The translations under genes and the position numbers were made by a program. DNA of 60,741 bases from Acinetobacter ihumii (GTDB lineage: Bacteria; Pseudomonadota; Gammaproteobacteria; Pseudomonadales; Moraxellaceae). Location of the stretch: assembly GCF_900625095.1 (NCBI RefSeq), contig NZ_LR130760.1, positions 1-60,741 of the forward strand, written 5' to 3'. This document shows positions 18,447 to 26,421 of the stretch, piece after piece. The notes below the pieces were generated by a model that made no database searches, was not told where the DNA came from, and saw only the letters and a list, made by a program, of their open reading frames with translations. The stretch's first letter is position 1, and each line of letters opens with the position of its first letter.

Positions 18447-19346
18447 TCAGGTTTCTATATGGCCCAACACTTCCGCTAAGTAATCAAACAATGCTCGGAT
18501 TCGCAAAGGTGTCGGGCCCCGCTGTGGACGATATAAATACAGGCGCCAAACGGGAGAGGTTTCCTTATGAAGTATCTGAATGAGCTTACCACTCCTAAGC
18601 CACGGCAAAACTAGAAATCCAGGCATGTGTCCGAATCCAACTCCAGCGAGAATAGCTTGAAATTCAGCTTCTAGATCATCTGTAATAAAACGAGGCTTTG
18701 ATGGCGTGAAGCTTCGACTTTCGGTGAATGTCCATGGCCAGTAACGCCCTGTTTTATGATCGAATAGTGCTGTTAGAGGGTATTTATCAAGGTCAATAAT
18801 TTTTTTAGGCATTCCGACCTTATCAATTAACTCTGGCGTACCCACAGAATAAAAGTTCACTTTAGCCAATTCCCTTGCCACATATCGATTGTCCGGCAAA
18901 AATCCAAATCTGATCCCGATATCTATCCGCTCATCGATCACATCCGAGTGTGAATCTGTTAGCACACAATCCACGACAATATCTGGATAACGTGTGGCAA
19001 ATTCTGCTAGTGCGGGTACTACCAATTTGCGCCCTAACACAGACGACACAGTAAGACGGACAGTCCCATGCATTTCATCTCGTTTTTCCTTGGTGTCTTT
19101 TACAAACAAAGCATCGATCGATCCCACCGCAAAACGTGCTTGCTTTGCCAGACGCTCACCATCAGCGGTAATTTTAATTTGTCGAGTACTCCTGTAAAAC
19201 AGGATCTCTCCGCGCTGCTCTTCTAGTTCTTTTATTGCCCGTGTCACTGCCTGTGGGGAAATACCCAGCTGAGTTGCTGCCTCTTTAAAATTTCGAGACT
19301 CTGCTGCGACACAAAAGATACGCATCATTTCCAATTTGTTATGCAT
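18447..19346 (-). CDS. LysR-family transcriptional regulator
   Basis: This roughly 299-residue regulator has an N-terminal winged HTH (MHNKLEMMRIFCVAAESRNF, AATQLGISPQAVTRAIKELE) and a C-terminal periplasmic-binding-like sensor domain (VRLTVSSVLGRKLVVPALAE to the end). ATG 19346 gives the family's usual N-terminus, and a 21-residue longer frame is likely non-coding. It is convergent with the two MDR genes and divergent from the SDR gene at 19482, which it most likely controls. The inducer is unknown. Confidence 0.92.
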   Translation of the reverse strand: MHNKLEMMRIFCVAAESRNFKEAATQLGISPQAVTRAIKELEEQRGEILFYRSTRQIKITADGERLAKQARFAVGSIDALFVKDTKEKRDEMHGTVRLTVSSVLGRKLVVPALAEFATRYPDIVVDCVLTDSHSDVIDERIDIGIRFGFLPDNRYVARELAKVNFYSVGTPELIDKVGMPKKIIDLDKYPLTALFDHKTGRYWPWTFTESRSFTPSKPRFITDDLEAEFQAILAGVGFGHMPGFLVLPWLRSGKLIQILHKETSPVWRLYLYRPQRGPTPLRIRALFDYLAEVLGHIET

Positions 19347-19481
19347 GTCCAATCCTGTGTTATGGCAATTATTCCGTAAATAGGAATTCTGAAAGATAAT
19401 ATTATTCATTTATTATACCTAACAAGGCTGTAATACTTAACCCATCAAATATGATTGACAGATAGGTTTAAGGTTACTTGT

Positions 19482-20222
19482 ATGAATAATATAGAAAATA
19501 AAGTTGTTGTTATCACTGGTGCAAGTAGTGGTTTAGGTGAAGCTACTGCTCGCTTACTTGCTAAAAAAGGTGCAAAAGTTGTACTTGGTGCTAGACGTAC
19601 TGAAAAATTACAGGCTATTGTTCACGACATTCGTGCTGAAGGTGGTCAAGCTGAATTTATTGGTATGGATATAACCAAACCACAGGAAGTACAAGCACTT
19701 ATTGAAAAGGCATTAAGCGCATTTGGTCAAATCGATGTATTGGTAAACAATGCTGGATTAATGTCTATTGCACCATTAAGTGAGCTAAAAGTTGATGAAT
19801 GGGATCGTATGATCGACATTAATATTAAAGGTGTTCTTTATGGTATAGCAGCTACACTGCCTGTTTTCCAAAAACAAAACTTTGGACACTTTATTAATCT
19901 TGCATCTGTTGCAGGGATAAAAGTATTTAGTCCAGGAGGTACTGTTTATAGCGGTACTAAGTTTGCTGTAAGAGCCATCTCTGAAGGACTTCGTCATGAA
20001 GTTGGGGGAACAATTAGAACGACTACTATTGAGCCTGGTGCAGTTGAGTCAGAACTAAAATTCGGTTCTTCTCATAAAGAAAGTTCAGAGTTTGTTACTG
20101 ATTTCTACAAACAAGCCATACCAGCTGACTCAGTCGCTCGAGCAATTGCTTATGCAATTGAACAGCCTGCGGATGTAGATATTAATGAAATTGTTTTACG
20201 CCCAACGAGCCAAGAGTTTTAA
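19482..20222 (+). CDS. Short-chain dehydrogenase/reductase
   Basis: This 246-residue classical SDR has the TGASSGLGEATARLL cofactor loop, NNAGLM, catalytic Ser in INLASVAG and the Tyr-Lys pair in YSGTKFAVRAI. Such YdfG-like enzymes reduce carbonyl compounds with NADPH. ATG 19482 follows AAGGTTACTTGT. The C-terminus (DINEIVLRPTSQEF) is typical of this group. It is divergent from the LysR gene, and a strong terminator follows. Confidence 0.92.
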   Translation: MNNIENKVVVITGASSGLGEATARLLAKKGAKVVLGARRTEKLQAIVHDIRAEGGQAEFIGMDITKPQEVQALIEKALSAFGQIDVLVNNAGLMSIAPLSELKVDEWDRMIDINIKGVLYGIAATLPVFQKQNFGHFINLASVAGIKVFSPGGTVYSGTKFAVRAISEGLRHEVGGTIRTTTIEPGAVESELKFGSSHKESSEFVTDFYKQAIPADSVARAIAYAIEQPADVDINEIVLRPTSQEF

Positions 20223-20234
20223 TGATTGAATAAC

Positions 20235-20264
20235 AAAAAATGGGAGCACCTCGCTCCCATTTTT
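20235..20264. terminator. Rho-independent terminator after the SDR gene
   Basis: AAAAAATGGGAGC (20235-20247) and GCTCCCATTTTT (20253-20264) form a perfect stem with a U-run. Confidence 0.9.
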
Positions 20265-20294
20265 ACTATATTTTTTAAAGTTAAGGACAAATCT

Positions 20295-21293
20295 ATGAAA
20301 GCCGTATCGTATGTTATCAATAACCATGATGATTTTAAAAATTCATTGGTAGATATTGAAAAAGCGAAGCCTACGCTTAAGGAGCGGGATGTACTGGTAA
20401 AAGTTCAGGCAATCTCTGTGAATCCAGTTGATACCAAAGTGAGAAAAAATTCGTCTGAAGCAAATAATCGTATTTTAGGTTGGGATGCCGTTGGGGAAAT
20501 TATTGAAGTTGGCTCAAAAGTTACCTCGTTTAAAGTAGGAGATTCTGTTTGGTATGCTGGCGATTTAACCCGAGATGGTAGTAATGCTGAGTTTCAAGCA
20601 GTCGATGAACGAATTATCAGTCTTAAACCCATTACAGTATCTAATGCAGAAGCAGCAGCATTGCCATTAACTGCAATAACGGCATGGGAAATGCTGTTTG
20701 ATCGGTTTCAAATTTCAGAAATAGAAGTTGGCAGTATTTTAATTATTGGTGGTGCAGGTGGTGTAGGATCAATCGCTATCCAACTCCTAAAAGCAAAAAC
20801 AAATCTGACCGTTATAGCAACAGCTTCACGTGAAGAAACGAAATCTTGGGTGGAATCACTTGGTGCCGACCATGTCATTGATCATAGCAAAGATTTAAAT
20901 GCACAAATCGAAGCACTATGTATTGAAAAACCAAAATACGTATTCTCTACAAATCATACAGAAACATATACCAAGCAAATAGTTTCTCTGATTGCACCAC
21001 AAGGCAAGCTTGGATTGATCGATGATCCACAAACATTTGATATTATGCCGTTTAAGACTAAATCTATTTCTATCCATTGGGAGTTGATGTTCACCCGTTC
21101 AATGTATGAAACCGATGATATTGAAAAGCAAGGTGATCTATTGCAACAGGTTGCCCAATTAGTTGACCAGCAAAAAATTAGAAGTACCCTGAACCAAAAT
21201 CTAGGCAAAATTAACGCTGCAAACTTGGAGAAGGCGCATAAGTTGCTTGAATCAGGTAAGTCAAAAGGCAAAATTGTACTAGAAAACTTCTAA
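20295..21293 (+). CDS. Zinc-type alcohol dehydrogenase-like MDR protein
   Basis: This 332-residue MDR protein of the quinone-reductase/zinc-binding-like group has MKAVSYVINNHDDFKNSLVD at the start, VQAISVNPVDTKVRKN, and Rossmann motif IIGGAGGVGSIAIQLLKAK. ATG 20295 follows TTAAGGACAAATCT. A longer frame upstream runs through the terminator and is not coding. It is 19 bp upstream of the ABM gene, and the two form a unit. Confidence 0.92.
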   Translation: MKAVSYVINNHDDFKNSLVDIEKAKPTLKERDVLVKVQAISVNPVDTKVRKNSSEANNRILGWDAVGEIIEVGSKVTSFKVGDSVWYAGDLTRDGSNAEFQAVDERIISLKPITVSNAEAAALPLTAITAWEMLFDRFQISEIEVGSILIIGGAGGVGSIAIQLLKAKTNLTVIATASREETKSWVESLGADHVIDHSKDLNAQIEALCIEKPKYVFSTNHTETYTKQIVSLIAPQGKLGLIDDPQTFDIMPFKTKSISIHWELMFTRSMYETDDIEKQGDLLQQVAQLVDQQKIRSTLNQNLGKINAANLEKAHKLLESGKSKGKIVLENF

Positions 21294-21312
21294 ACAAATT
21301 AAAGGTGAAATA

Positions 21313-21597
21313 ATGACTATTTCAGTAATTGCGAACTTTAAGGCAAAGTCAGATCAAAAAGAGAAGTTAGAAGCGCTTTTAAAAAGTGTAATAGAGCCTA
21401 CACTTAACGAAGAAGGATGCTTGAAATATGAGCTTTATATTAGCGAAAATGACTCGAGTAGATATTTCTTCTTAGAAGAATGGCGTAGCAGGGAGGATTT
21501 AGATATCCATATAGCGTCTGATTATATTCAAAGTTTATTTGATAATATCCAATCGCTCATTGAATCAAGTGATATTGTAGAAATCAAAAAAATATAG
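21313..21597 (+). CDS. Putative quinol monooxygenase (ABM domain)
   Basis: This 94-residue single ABM-domain protein (VIANFKAKSDQKEKLEALLK, EGCLKYELYISENDSSRYFF, EEWRSREDLDIHIAS) resembles YgiN. AAAGGTGAAATA precedes ATG 21313. Its association with an MDR reductase fits a quinone-handling pair. A terminator at 21659-21689 follows. Confidence 0.87.
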   Translation: MTISVIANFKAKSDQKEKLEALLKSVIEPTLNEEGCLKYELYISENDSSRYFFLEEWRSREDLDIHIASDYIQSLFDNIQSLIESSDIVEIKKI

Positions 21598-21658
21598 CTG
21601 TATTCGGACGTTATGATGAAGTATTCTTCAAATTAACATAGGGACTTAGAAAGCTAAC

Positions 21659-21689
21659 AAAAAATGGGAGCTCTAAACTCCTATTTTTT
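21659..21689. terminator. Rho-independent terminator after the ABM gene
   Basis: AAAAAATGGGAG pairs with CTCCTATTTTTT around a 7-base loop, with a U-run. Confidence 0.85.
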
Positions 21690-21784
21690 CTGATTTTTTA
21701 ATAGTAACCTAGGATTCAACAAATTATGCCCCTAAGGGGAGCCACCCATACCCTGCATTTTGACAATAATGTCATCGTTTAGAG

Positions 21785-21946
21785 GCAGCAAATTTACGAG
21801 CATCAGTCGGTACGACTGGTGATTCATATGATATTGCTTTGGCTGAAACGGTGAATGACTTATACAAAACAGAGGTGATTGAATATTTAAAAGCAGATTG
21901 GCAAGGTTTAGCAGATGTACAACTTGCGACACTAAACTGGGTAATC
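21785..21946 (+). pseudogene. IS3-family OrfB relic, copy B
   Basis: This fragment encodes the C-terminal third of an IS3 transposase (ASVGTTGDSYDIALAETVND, LYKTEVIEYLKADWQGLADV, QLATLNWV), then switches abruptly to an unrelated reading segment at about 21947. It is the same element as the relic at 12415-12735 and in the same direction. Confidence 0.8.
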
Positions 21947-22035
21947 GAGAATAAGCGAATTCCTATTCCTGAACACGTACAGCCTGAACCGGAAAAAAGA
22001 GGCTTTGGGAGCCGATTCTTTAAGCCGTATGGCTG
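21947..22035 (+). pseudogene. Tail of a plasmid replication-associated protein, copy 1
   Basis: The stretch encodes ENKRIPIPEHVQPEPEKRGF then GSRFFKPYG and a stop. It is nearly the same as the C-terminus of the relic at 22432-22806. The family is the replication-operon DNA-binding protein of small Acinetobacter plasmids. Only the tail is left, fused to an IS3 relic. Confidence 0.65.
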
Positions 22036-22185
22036 ATTTGATTGTTCACTTGGGCTTATTTGTATTAGTTCAGACTTGATCGTACATTCTTCTTGAAAAA
22101 GAGAAAGTTACCCGTACTTTCTCGCTATTCCAGCACTTGATTTCAAAGCCATCCGATGAGAAGCACTGCTTCGTAAAGCGGCTAT

Positions 22186-22410
22186 TTGACGTGCATACAA
22201 CAACCTGACCGTCATGCGTCCGGTCATTCTTTAATGGCTCAGCTCAATATGTTTGGCAATCAGCTTTCACGACTACCTGAATTTTCAAACTTAGCAAATG
22301 GTAATGAGAGCTATGATAGCCTAGCAGCAAAAATCAAAGAAATACTGAGAGATCTAATACAACAAAAGCACTTCTTACCCCATCTAAAGAACCTAGGCTT
22401 TAAAGCTTGA
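22186..22410 (+). pseudogene. Unrecognised C-terminal fragment
   Basis: The frame reads RHASGHSLMAQLNMFGNQLS, then RLPEFSNLANGNESYDSLAA, and ends FLPHLKNLGFKA. It opens with TTG and lacks a ribosome binding site, and it looks like the end of a longer protein. Its place just before the replication-protein relic suggests a plasmid backbone origin, but I do not recognise the family. Confidence 0.4.
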
Positions 22411-22412
22411 GT

Positions 22413-22447
22413 GTATTGAAGAATACACATATTGTATTCTTCAATAC
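22413..22447. repeat. 14-bp perfect inverted repeat
   Basis: GTATTGAAGAATAC (22413-22426) and GTATTCTTCAATAC (22434-22447) are exact inverted copies 7 bp apart. Each also has GTATT/AATAC arms of its own. It could be a binding site for the HTH protein whose remains follow. Confidence 0.6.
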
Positions 22448-22806
22448 AAAATCAAAATACACCTGAATACACAGATAAAACAGTTGTAGAACTCAAAAGC
22501 CAAATCGATTTTTTAAAAAAGCAGTTAGAAAAAGCCGAAGATCGTGAAGCCAAGGCAAACGCTCGCATAGATACACTGCTGACCCTCATTGAAATGAAGC
22601 CTCCACAATCCAATATGACTACGTTTACCGATCAGAAACCAGACCCGGATATAGCAACATATCCTCGGTCAGAACTTGAGCCGAAAGATGACGGATTGAC
22701 TACTCCGGAGCAGACAGAAAATAAGCGGATTCCAGTGCCGGAGCACGTTGAACAGGAACCGGAGAAAAGGGGCTTTTGGAGCCGTTTTTTTAGACCCTAT
22801 GATTAA
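22432..22806 (+). pseudogene. Plasmid replication DNA-binding protein, N-terminus missing
   Basis: The 124-residue frame shows a coiled coil (TVVELKSQIDFLKKQLEKAE, DREAKANARIDTLLTLIEMK) and an acidic linker, then the tail PEKRGFWSRFFRPYD. This is the C-terminal half of the accessory protein found downstream of repB in small Acinetobacter plasmids. Such proteins normally start with a helix-turn-helix, which is not present here. No rep gene is next to it, so a small plasmid was probably captured and then degraded. The tail duplicates 21947-22035. Confidence 0.65.
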
Positions 22807-22883
22807 CCACGATTGTTTAACTAATATGAACAAAGTCGTGAAACATTGGTCAAAGAATAGGCGTGGAACGTGAAAAATCATAA

Positions 22884-22912
22884 AAAAAGCCCGAACAGGG
22901 ATGCTCGGGCTA
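22884..22912 (-). terminator. Terminator of the HxlR gene
   Basis: AGCCCGA (22888-22894) pairs with TCGGGCT (22905-22911), and the A-tract to its left gives a U-run on the minus strand. It ends transcription from the HxlR gene at 23011-23400. Confidence 0.75.
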
Positions 22913-22950
22913 TAAACTACAGCATTGATTTCTATAGATAATTATAACGC

Positions 22951-22978
22951 ATTTCGTATAAGGTGTATTATGTTAATT
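22951..22978 (+). other. p-dif site (XerC-XerD orientation)
   Basis: XerC half ATTTCGTATAA (22951-22961), spacer GGTGTA (22962-22967), XerD half TTATGTTAATT (22968-22978). This is the canonical Acinetobacter p-dif form without mismatches. Confidence 0.95.
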
Positions 22979-23010
22979 TTAGAAAATTTAATAAAAATTC
23001 TCCTGCATTT

Positions 23011-23400
23011 TTATTTTTCAACCTTAATTAATGAGTCTAGATCTTCATTAATTGCTGTTTTTAAGCCCCTTCGTTCCAGCCATTTACGTCCCCAAAGGCT
23101 TAGTTCTAAGATTAAGTGATGAAGCTCTTTTCCTTCTTCACTTAATGAATATTCGACTTTTGGTGGGACAACCGGGTACACCGTTCGAATCACTAAACCA
23201 TCTTCTTCTAATTCTCTCAATTGTTTCGTGAGTAATCGTTGATTAATGCTTGCTAAATGGCGCTGCAGCTCACTAAAGCGTAATGTTCCATCCTTAAATA
23301 GATGAAATAAGATAACGCCTTTCCATTTACCACCTAGAATATGTAGAGCTGCTTCCATTGAACATCCGGGAGCAGAATCATAATTACGCAATTTAGTCAT
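23011..23400 (-). CDS. HxlR-family transcriptional regulator
   Basis: This 129-residue winged-helix regulator has the HxlR core (AALHILGGKWKGVILFHLFK, GTLRFSELQRHLASINQRLL, TKQLRELEEDGLVIRTVYPV) and the conserved N-terminal Cys13. HxlR proteins such as HypR and QorR use this cysteine to sense quinones, aldehydes or disulfide stress and activate or derepress a divergent oxidoreductase gene. Here the divergent neighbour, 108 bp away, is an ene-reductase, which fits. Both lie inside a module bounded by p-dif sites. Confidence 0.92.
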   Translation of the reverse strand: MTKLRNYDSAPGCSMEAALHILGGKWKGVILFHLFKDGTLRFSELQRHLASINQRLLTKQLRELEEDGLVIRTVYPVVPPKVEYSLSEEGKELHHLILELSLWGRKWLERRGLKTAINEDLDSLIKVEK

Positions 23401-23508
23401 AAAATCTTATGGTTACCTTTTGGTAAGTACTGGAATATTTTTAGTGTATAAACACTTTTTATAATTATGTAGCATTACTGCAGGTAATTACAAACTCTAT
23501 GGTTAAAA

Positions 23509-24591
23509 ATGTCAGCTCTTTTATTTCAACCGATTACTATCCGGAATACAGAATTTAAAAACCGAATCGCAATGTCTCCGATGTGTATGCATTCAGCAAC
23601 AATGGATGGGTATGTGAATGATTTTCATGTAGTTCATTATGGTGCTCGTGCTCTTGGTGGCGCTGGATTAATTATGCTCGAAACTGCATCAGTTTTACCG
23701 AATGGCCCTATTGGACCAGGTGACATAGGTATTTGGGATGATAGCCATATTGATGGTTTAAGCCGAGTTATTGATGCAATTCACCGTTTTGGGGCAAAAG
23801 CTGGTGCTCAGCTTGGTCATGCTGGACGTCAACTTGGTATCGATTTACCTTCTATTGCGCCTTCAGCAATTCCTTTCACTGCTGATTCACGTGTTCCGCA
23901 AGAAATGACGATTGAGCAGATTAAAGAAGTTGTTGAAGCCTTTCGTGAAGGAACTAGACGTGCTATTAAAGCTGGTTTTGATGTAATAGAAATTCATTGT
24001 GCTCACGGCTACTTATTAAATGAATTTTTATCACCATTAGCCAATAAACGTACTGATATGTATGGCGGTAGTCATGAAAATCGGTATCGAATTGTCCGAG
24101 AAGTGATTGATGCTGTTCGTAGTGAGTGGAATGGCCCTCTATTTTTACGTATTTCTTCAACTGACTATCTTGAAGAAGGAAATAAACCCGAAGATTTCCT
24201 TATCTATGGCCAATGGATGAAAGAGCAAGGCATTGACCTGATCGATTGTTCATCAGGTGGTATTGCTATGGTTCCTGTAAATACATACCCAAATTATCAA
24301 GTTCCAGCCGCAGAATTATTGCGTAAAGAACTTAATATTCTGACAGGTGCTGTTGGTCTTATTGAAACAGGCCGTCAGGCTGAAGAGATTTTGCAAAATC
24401 AGCGTGCTGATATTGTCTTGATTGGTCGTGAAATGTTAAAAGACGCATTCTGGCCACGTACTGCGGCAGATGATTTGAAAGTTAAGATTGATGTTCCACC
24501 ACAATATACCCGTTATGGTTCAGGATGGCAGCGTAGTCAACCAAGACCAAGTGCAGCTCCTTTAGATATATCAGTTGAAAAAAGTGTATAA
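23509..24591 (+). CDS. YqjM-like ene-reductase (old yellow enzyme, class III)
   Basis: This 360-residue FMN enzyme belongs to the thermophilic-like OYE group, not the NemA type. Cys26 in AMSPMCMHSATMDG is the YqjM redox-tuning cysteine, and the active-site pair is His-His in IHCAHGYLLNEFLSP (HxxH form). It also shows GAQLGHAGRQLG, YGGSHENRYRIVREV and the C-terminal IGREMLKDAFWP phosphate-binding part. It reduces enones and quinones with NAD(P)H. The divergent HxlR gene is its likely regulator. A terminator hairpin lies 43 bp after its stop. Confidence 0.93.
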   Translation: MSALLFQPITIRNTEFKNRIAMSPMCMHSATMDGYVNDFHVVHYGARALGGAGLIMLETASVLPNGPIGPGDIGIWDDSHIDGLSRVIDAIHRFGAKAGAQLGHAGRQLGIDLPSIAPSAIPFTADSRVPQEMTIEQIKEVVEAFREGTRRAIKAGFDVIEIHCAHGYLLNEFLSPLANKRTDMYGGSHENRYRIVREVIDAVRSEWNGPLFLRISSTDYLEEGNKPEDFLIYGQWMKEQGIDLIDCSSGGIAMVPVNTYPNYQVPAAELLRKELNILTGAVGLIETGRQAEEILQNQRADIVLIGREMLKDAFWPRTAADDLKVKIDVPPQYTRYGSGWQRSQPRPSAAPLDISVEKSV

Positions 24592-24633
24592 ATTAATATC
24601 TTATATTCAAATAATTTCTATATTTTGAATATA

Positions 24634-24675
24634 AATCAGAAATTTTATCTTAGATAAAGTTTCTGATTTTTTTTG
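24634..24675 (+). terminator. Terminator after the ene-reductase gene
   Basis: ATCAGAAA (24634-24641) pairs with TTTCTGAT (24661-24668), and both flank an inner TTATCT/AGATAA stem. A U-run follows. Confidence 0.8.
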
Positions 24676-24700
24676 ATATATCAGCTAATTTTTTGTTCTA

Positions 24701-24728
24701 TTTAACATAATGGGCGTTATACGAAATG
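24701..24728 (-). other. p-dif site (XerD-XerC orientation)
   Basis: XerD-type half ATTTAACATAA (24701-24711), spacer TGGGCG (24712-24717), XerC-type half TTATACGAAAT (24718-24728). There is one mismatch in the XerD half. Together with 22951-22978 it flanks the HxlR/ene-reductase pair. Confidence 0.92.
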
Positions 24729-25229
24729 AACAAATTGAAACATATAAAAATCAAAAACTTATGCTATAAATAATTTGCTCGACGATGTCGAAAAGCCGAC
24801 TTGGAAACAAGTCGGCTTTTTTATGAGCAGTTTTGATATATTTTGCCAATAAAATTGGTTAAAAAACGATCAAATCGTAATTTCCTTCCGATTCCTTAAG
24901 GCTTCCATTTCTGAATTTATCCCCATTTCTTGCGGATAAGCTTTGGGATAATTTTTGATGATTTTTTGTACGCTTTGGCTTACAGCATTTTACGAAATTG
25001 TTTGTATCCAAGCACCAGTGAAGTCCCTATGATCGATCTATATAAACAAGATGTTCAATGACTTAAAACAAGAATAATCAGTCAGACACCATGACCATTA
25101 GGTAGTCAGCCCTACCTATGCGCTCCACCCCGAAAAATCCCGACATGACGTCGGGATTTTTTATTGTCATTTGAATAATAATTCAATTAAGCATAAAATA
25201 TAGATTGTAATCTATATTATGGTTGTAAT
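24729..25229. other. Stretch with two terminators and a coding relic
   Basis: Two strong terminators are visible: AAAAGCCGACTT/AAGTCGGCTTTTTT at 24791-24822 and AAAAATCCCGAC/GTCGGGATTTTTT at 25133-25162. The minus strand between them holds the end of an unidentified protein (IIKNYPKAYPQEMGINSEME then a stop near 24868), which has no complete gene. The rest shows nothing I recognise. Confidence 0.55.
25197..25218. promoter_or_regulatory. Palindromic operator upstream of higBA
   Basis: AATATAGATT and AATCTATATT are exact inverted arms with a GT centre, 11 bp before the higB start. HigA proteins repress their own promoter through such palindromes. Confidence 0.7.
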
Positions 25230-25586
25230 ATGTGGACAGTCATTACAACGGATCTGTTTAACGAATGGCTTGCACAGCAAGATCAATCTACACAAGAGAA
25301 AGTACTCGCAGCGTTGGTCGTTCTACAGCAACAGGGACCAAGTTTAGGTCGTCCTTTAGTAGATACCGTCTATGACTCCAAATTTACCAATATGAAAGAG
25401 CTACGTGTTCAGCATCGAGGTAAACCACTGAGAGCCTTTTTCGCGTTTGATCCTTTACGACAAGCTATTGTGCTGTGTATCGGTGATAAAGGCGGTAAAA
25501 AGCGTTTTTATAAAGAGATGTTAGATATTGCCGATCAGCAATACGAAATTCATCTTTCAACTTTAGGAGATCAATCTAATGGCTAA
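25230..25586 (+). CDS. higB: HigB-type toxin (RelE/ParE superfamily)
   Basis: This 118-residue protein is a RelE/HigB-fold ribosome-dependent mRNase. It is characterised by LQQQGPSLGRPLVDTVYDSK, MKELRVQHRGKPLRAFFAFD and the basic IGDKGGKKRFYKEML end. It is the HigB2-like toxin common on Acinetobacter plasmids, and the reversed toxin-first order is typical of higBA. It overlaps higA by 8 bp. The whole module sits between two inverted p-dif sites. Confidence 0.92.
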   Translation: MWTVITTDLFNEWLAQQDQSTQEKVLAALVVLQQQGPSLGRPLVDTVYDSKFTNMKELRVQHRGKPLRAFFAFDPLRQAIVLCIGDKGGKKRFYKEMLDIADQQYEIHLSTLGDQSNG

Positions 25587-25881
25587 GACCCTACAAGAAT
25601 TATTGGCTAATCGCTCTCCAGAGAGTCAAGCTCGTATTCAACAAATGGCGGATGAATTATTGTTGGAAACTCAGCTTCACCTTATTCGTGAAGAGTTAGA
25701 GATTTCTCAAAAAGAATTGGCTGCAACCCTTGGAATCAAACAGCCTTCATTGTCAGCAATCGAAAATCGTGGTCATGATCTTAAAATTTCAACGATGAAA
25801 AAGTATGTCGAAGCAATGGGCGGAAAACTTCGTATTGATGTAGAGCTTCCAACAGGAAAACACATAGGATTCAATGTCTAA
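25579..25881 (+). CDS. higA: HigA-type antitoxin
   Basis: This 100-residue antitoxin has an N-terminal toxin-binding helix region and a C-terminal XRE HTH (LIREELEISQKELAATLGIK, QPSLSAIENRGHDLKISTMK). It neutralises HigB and represses the operon, probably at 25197-25218. Its start overlaps the end of higB and its end overlaps the next small gene by 8 bp. Confidence 0.93.
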   Translation: MAKTLQELLANRSPESQARIQQMADELLLETQLHLIREELEISQKELAATLGIKQPSLSAIENRGHDLKISTMKKYVEAMGGKLRIDVELPTGKHIGFNV

Positions 25882-26083
25882 TAATAAACCTTTGAAAAAT
25901 AGTAGTAAATTACTTGTTAACTTGGACAAGTTTATATTTTTAGTCAATGCTGCTGATAGCCTAGAGGAAATTGAAATTATTAGAGATTTATGCTGTGACT
26001 ATTTTTCACATTGTAAGAAGTCAAGCTATTACACTGATATTTTCGACAATGCTTATTGGATAAAATATTACGAAATAACTTAA
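25874..26083 (+). CDS. Small hypothetical protein overlapping higA
   Basis: This 69-residue frame begins at ATG 25874 inside the last codons of higA and ends 8 bp before the next p-dif site. It has an acidic-hydrophobic central part (KFIFLVNAADSLEEIEIIRD) and two cysteine pairs. I do not recognise it. Translational coupling with higA and inclusion in the p-dif module suggest that it belongs to the unit. Confidence 0.6.
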   Translation: MSNNKPLKNSSKLLVNLDKFIFLVNAADSLEEIEIIRDLCCDYFSHCKKSSYYTDIFDNAYWIKYYEIT

Positions 26084-26091
26084 TCTTTCCA

Positions 26092-26119
26092 GATTCGCAT
26101 AAGAGATTTTATGCTAAAT
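26092..26119 (+). other. p-dif site (XerC-XerD orientation), diverged
   Basis: XerC-type half GATTCGCATAA (26092-26102), spacer GAGATT (26103-26108), XerD-type half TTATGCTAAAT (26109-26119). Each half has two mismatches to the usual forms. With 24701-24728 it flanks the higBA module. Confidence 0.75.
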
Positions 26120-26192
26120 AGATATGAGAAAGGCCATAAATTGTGACTTTCTCATATACGAAGAGAGAGCTGAGAACTTTCGTTTTATTGAT

Positions 26193-26420
26193 TTATTCAA
26201 AATGAAGCTGATATTGATGTGTGGTGATTTTAATTTTTAGTTGCTTATATTTTCTTTTCGTAGCGCTCAGAGCTGAATTAGACACTTCTGTATAAAATAT
26301 AGGATCATTCATCAAATCAGAAAATAATTTATATCCAATCAATAATTTACTGTATTTATTCCCATCTTTGAGATTCGTTTCAATTAATTGATCTAAATCT
26401 TTTACAGAAAAACTATACAT
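26193..26420 (-). CDS. Hypothetical protein, 75 residues
   Basis: The ATG at 26420 follows GAGGCTAAT, a good ribosome binding site. A longer frame to 26456 lacks one. The product (MYSFSVKDLDQLIETNLKDG, NKYSKLLIGYKLFSDLMNDP) is soluble and probably helical, with a lysine-rich C-terminus. I do not recognise it. Confidence 0.5.
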   Translation of the reverse strand: MYSFSVKDLDQLIETNLKDGNKYSKLLIGYKLFSDLMNDPIFYTEVSNSALSATKRKYKQLKIKITTHQYQLHFE

Positions 26421-26421
26421 A

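Noticed and set aside
21631..21657. Half of a p-dif-like site (AATTAACATA) after the ABM gene
   Set aside because: The second half does not match a XerC site, so only one arm is present.
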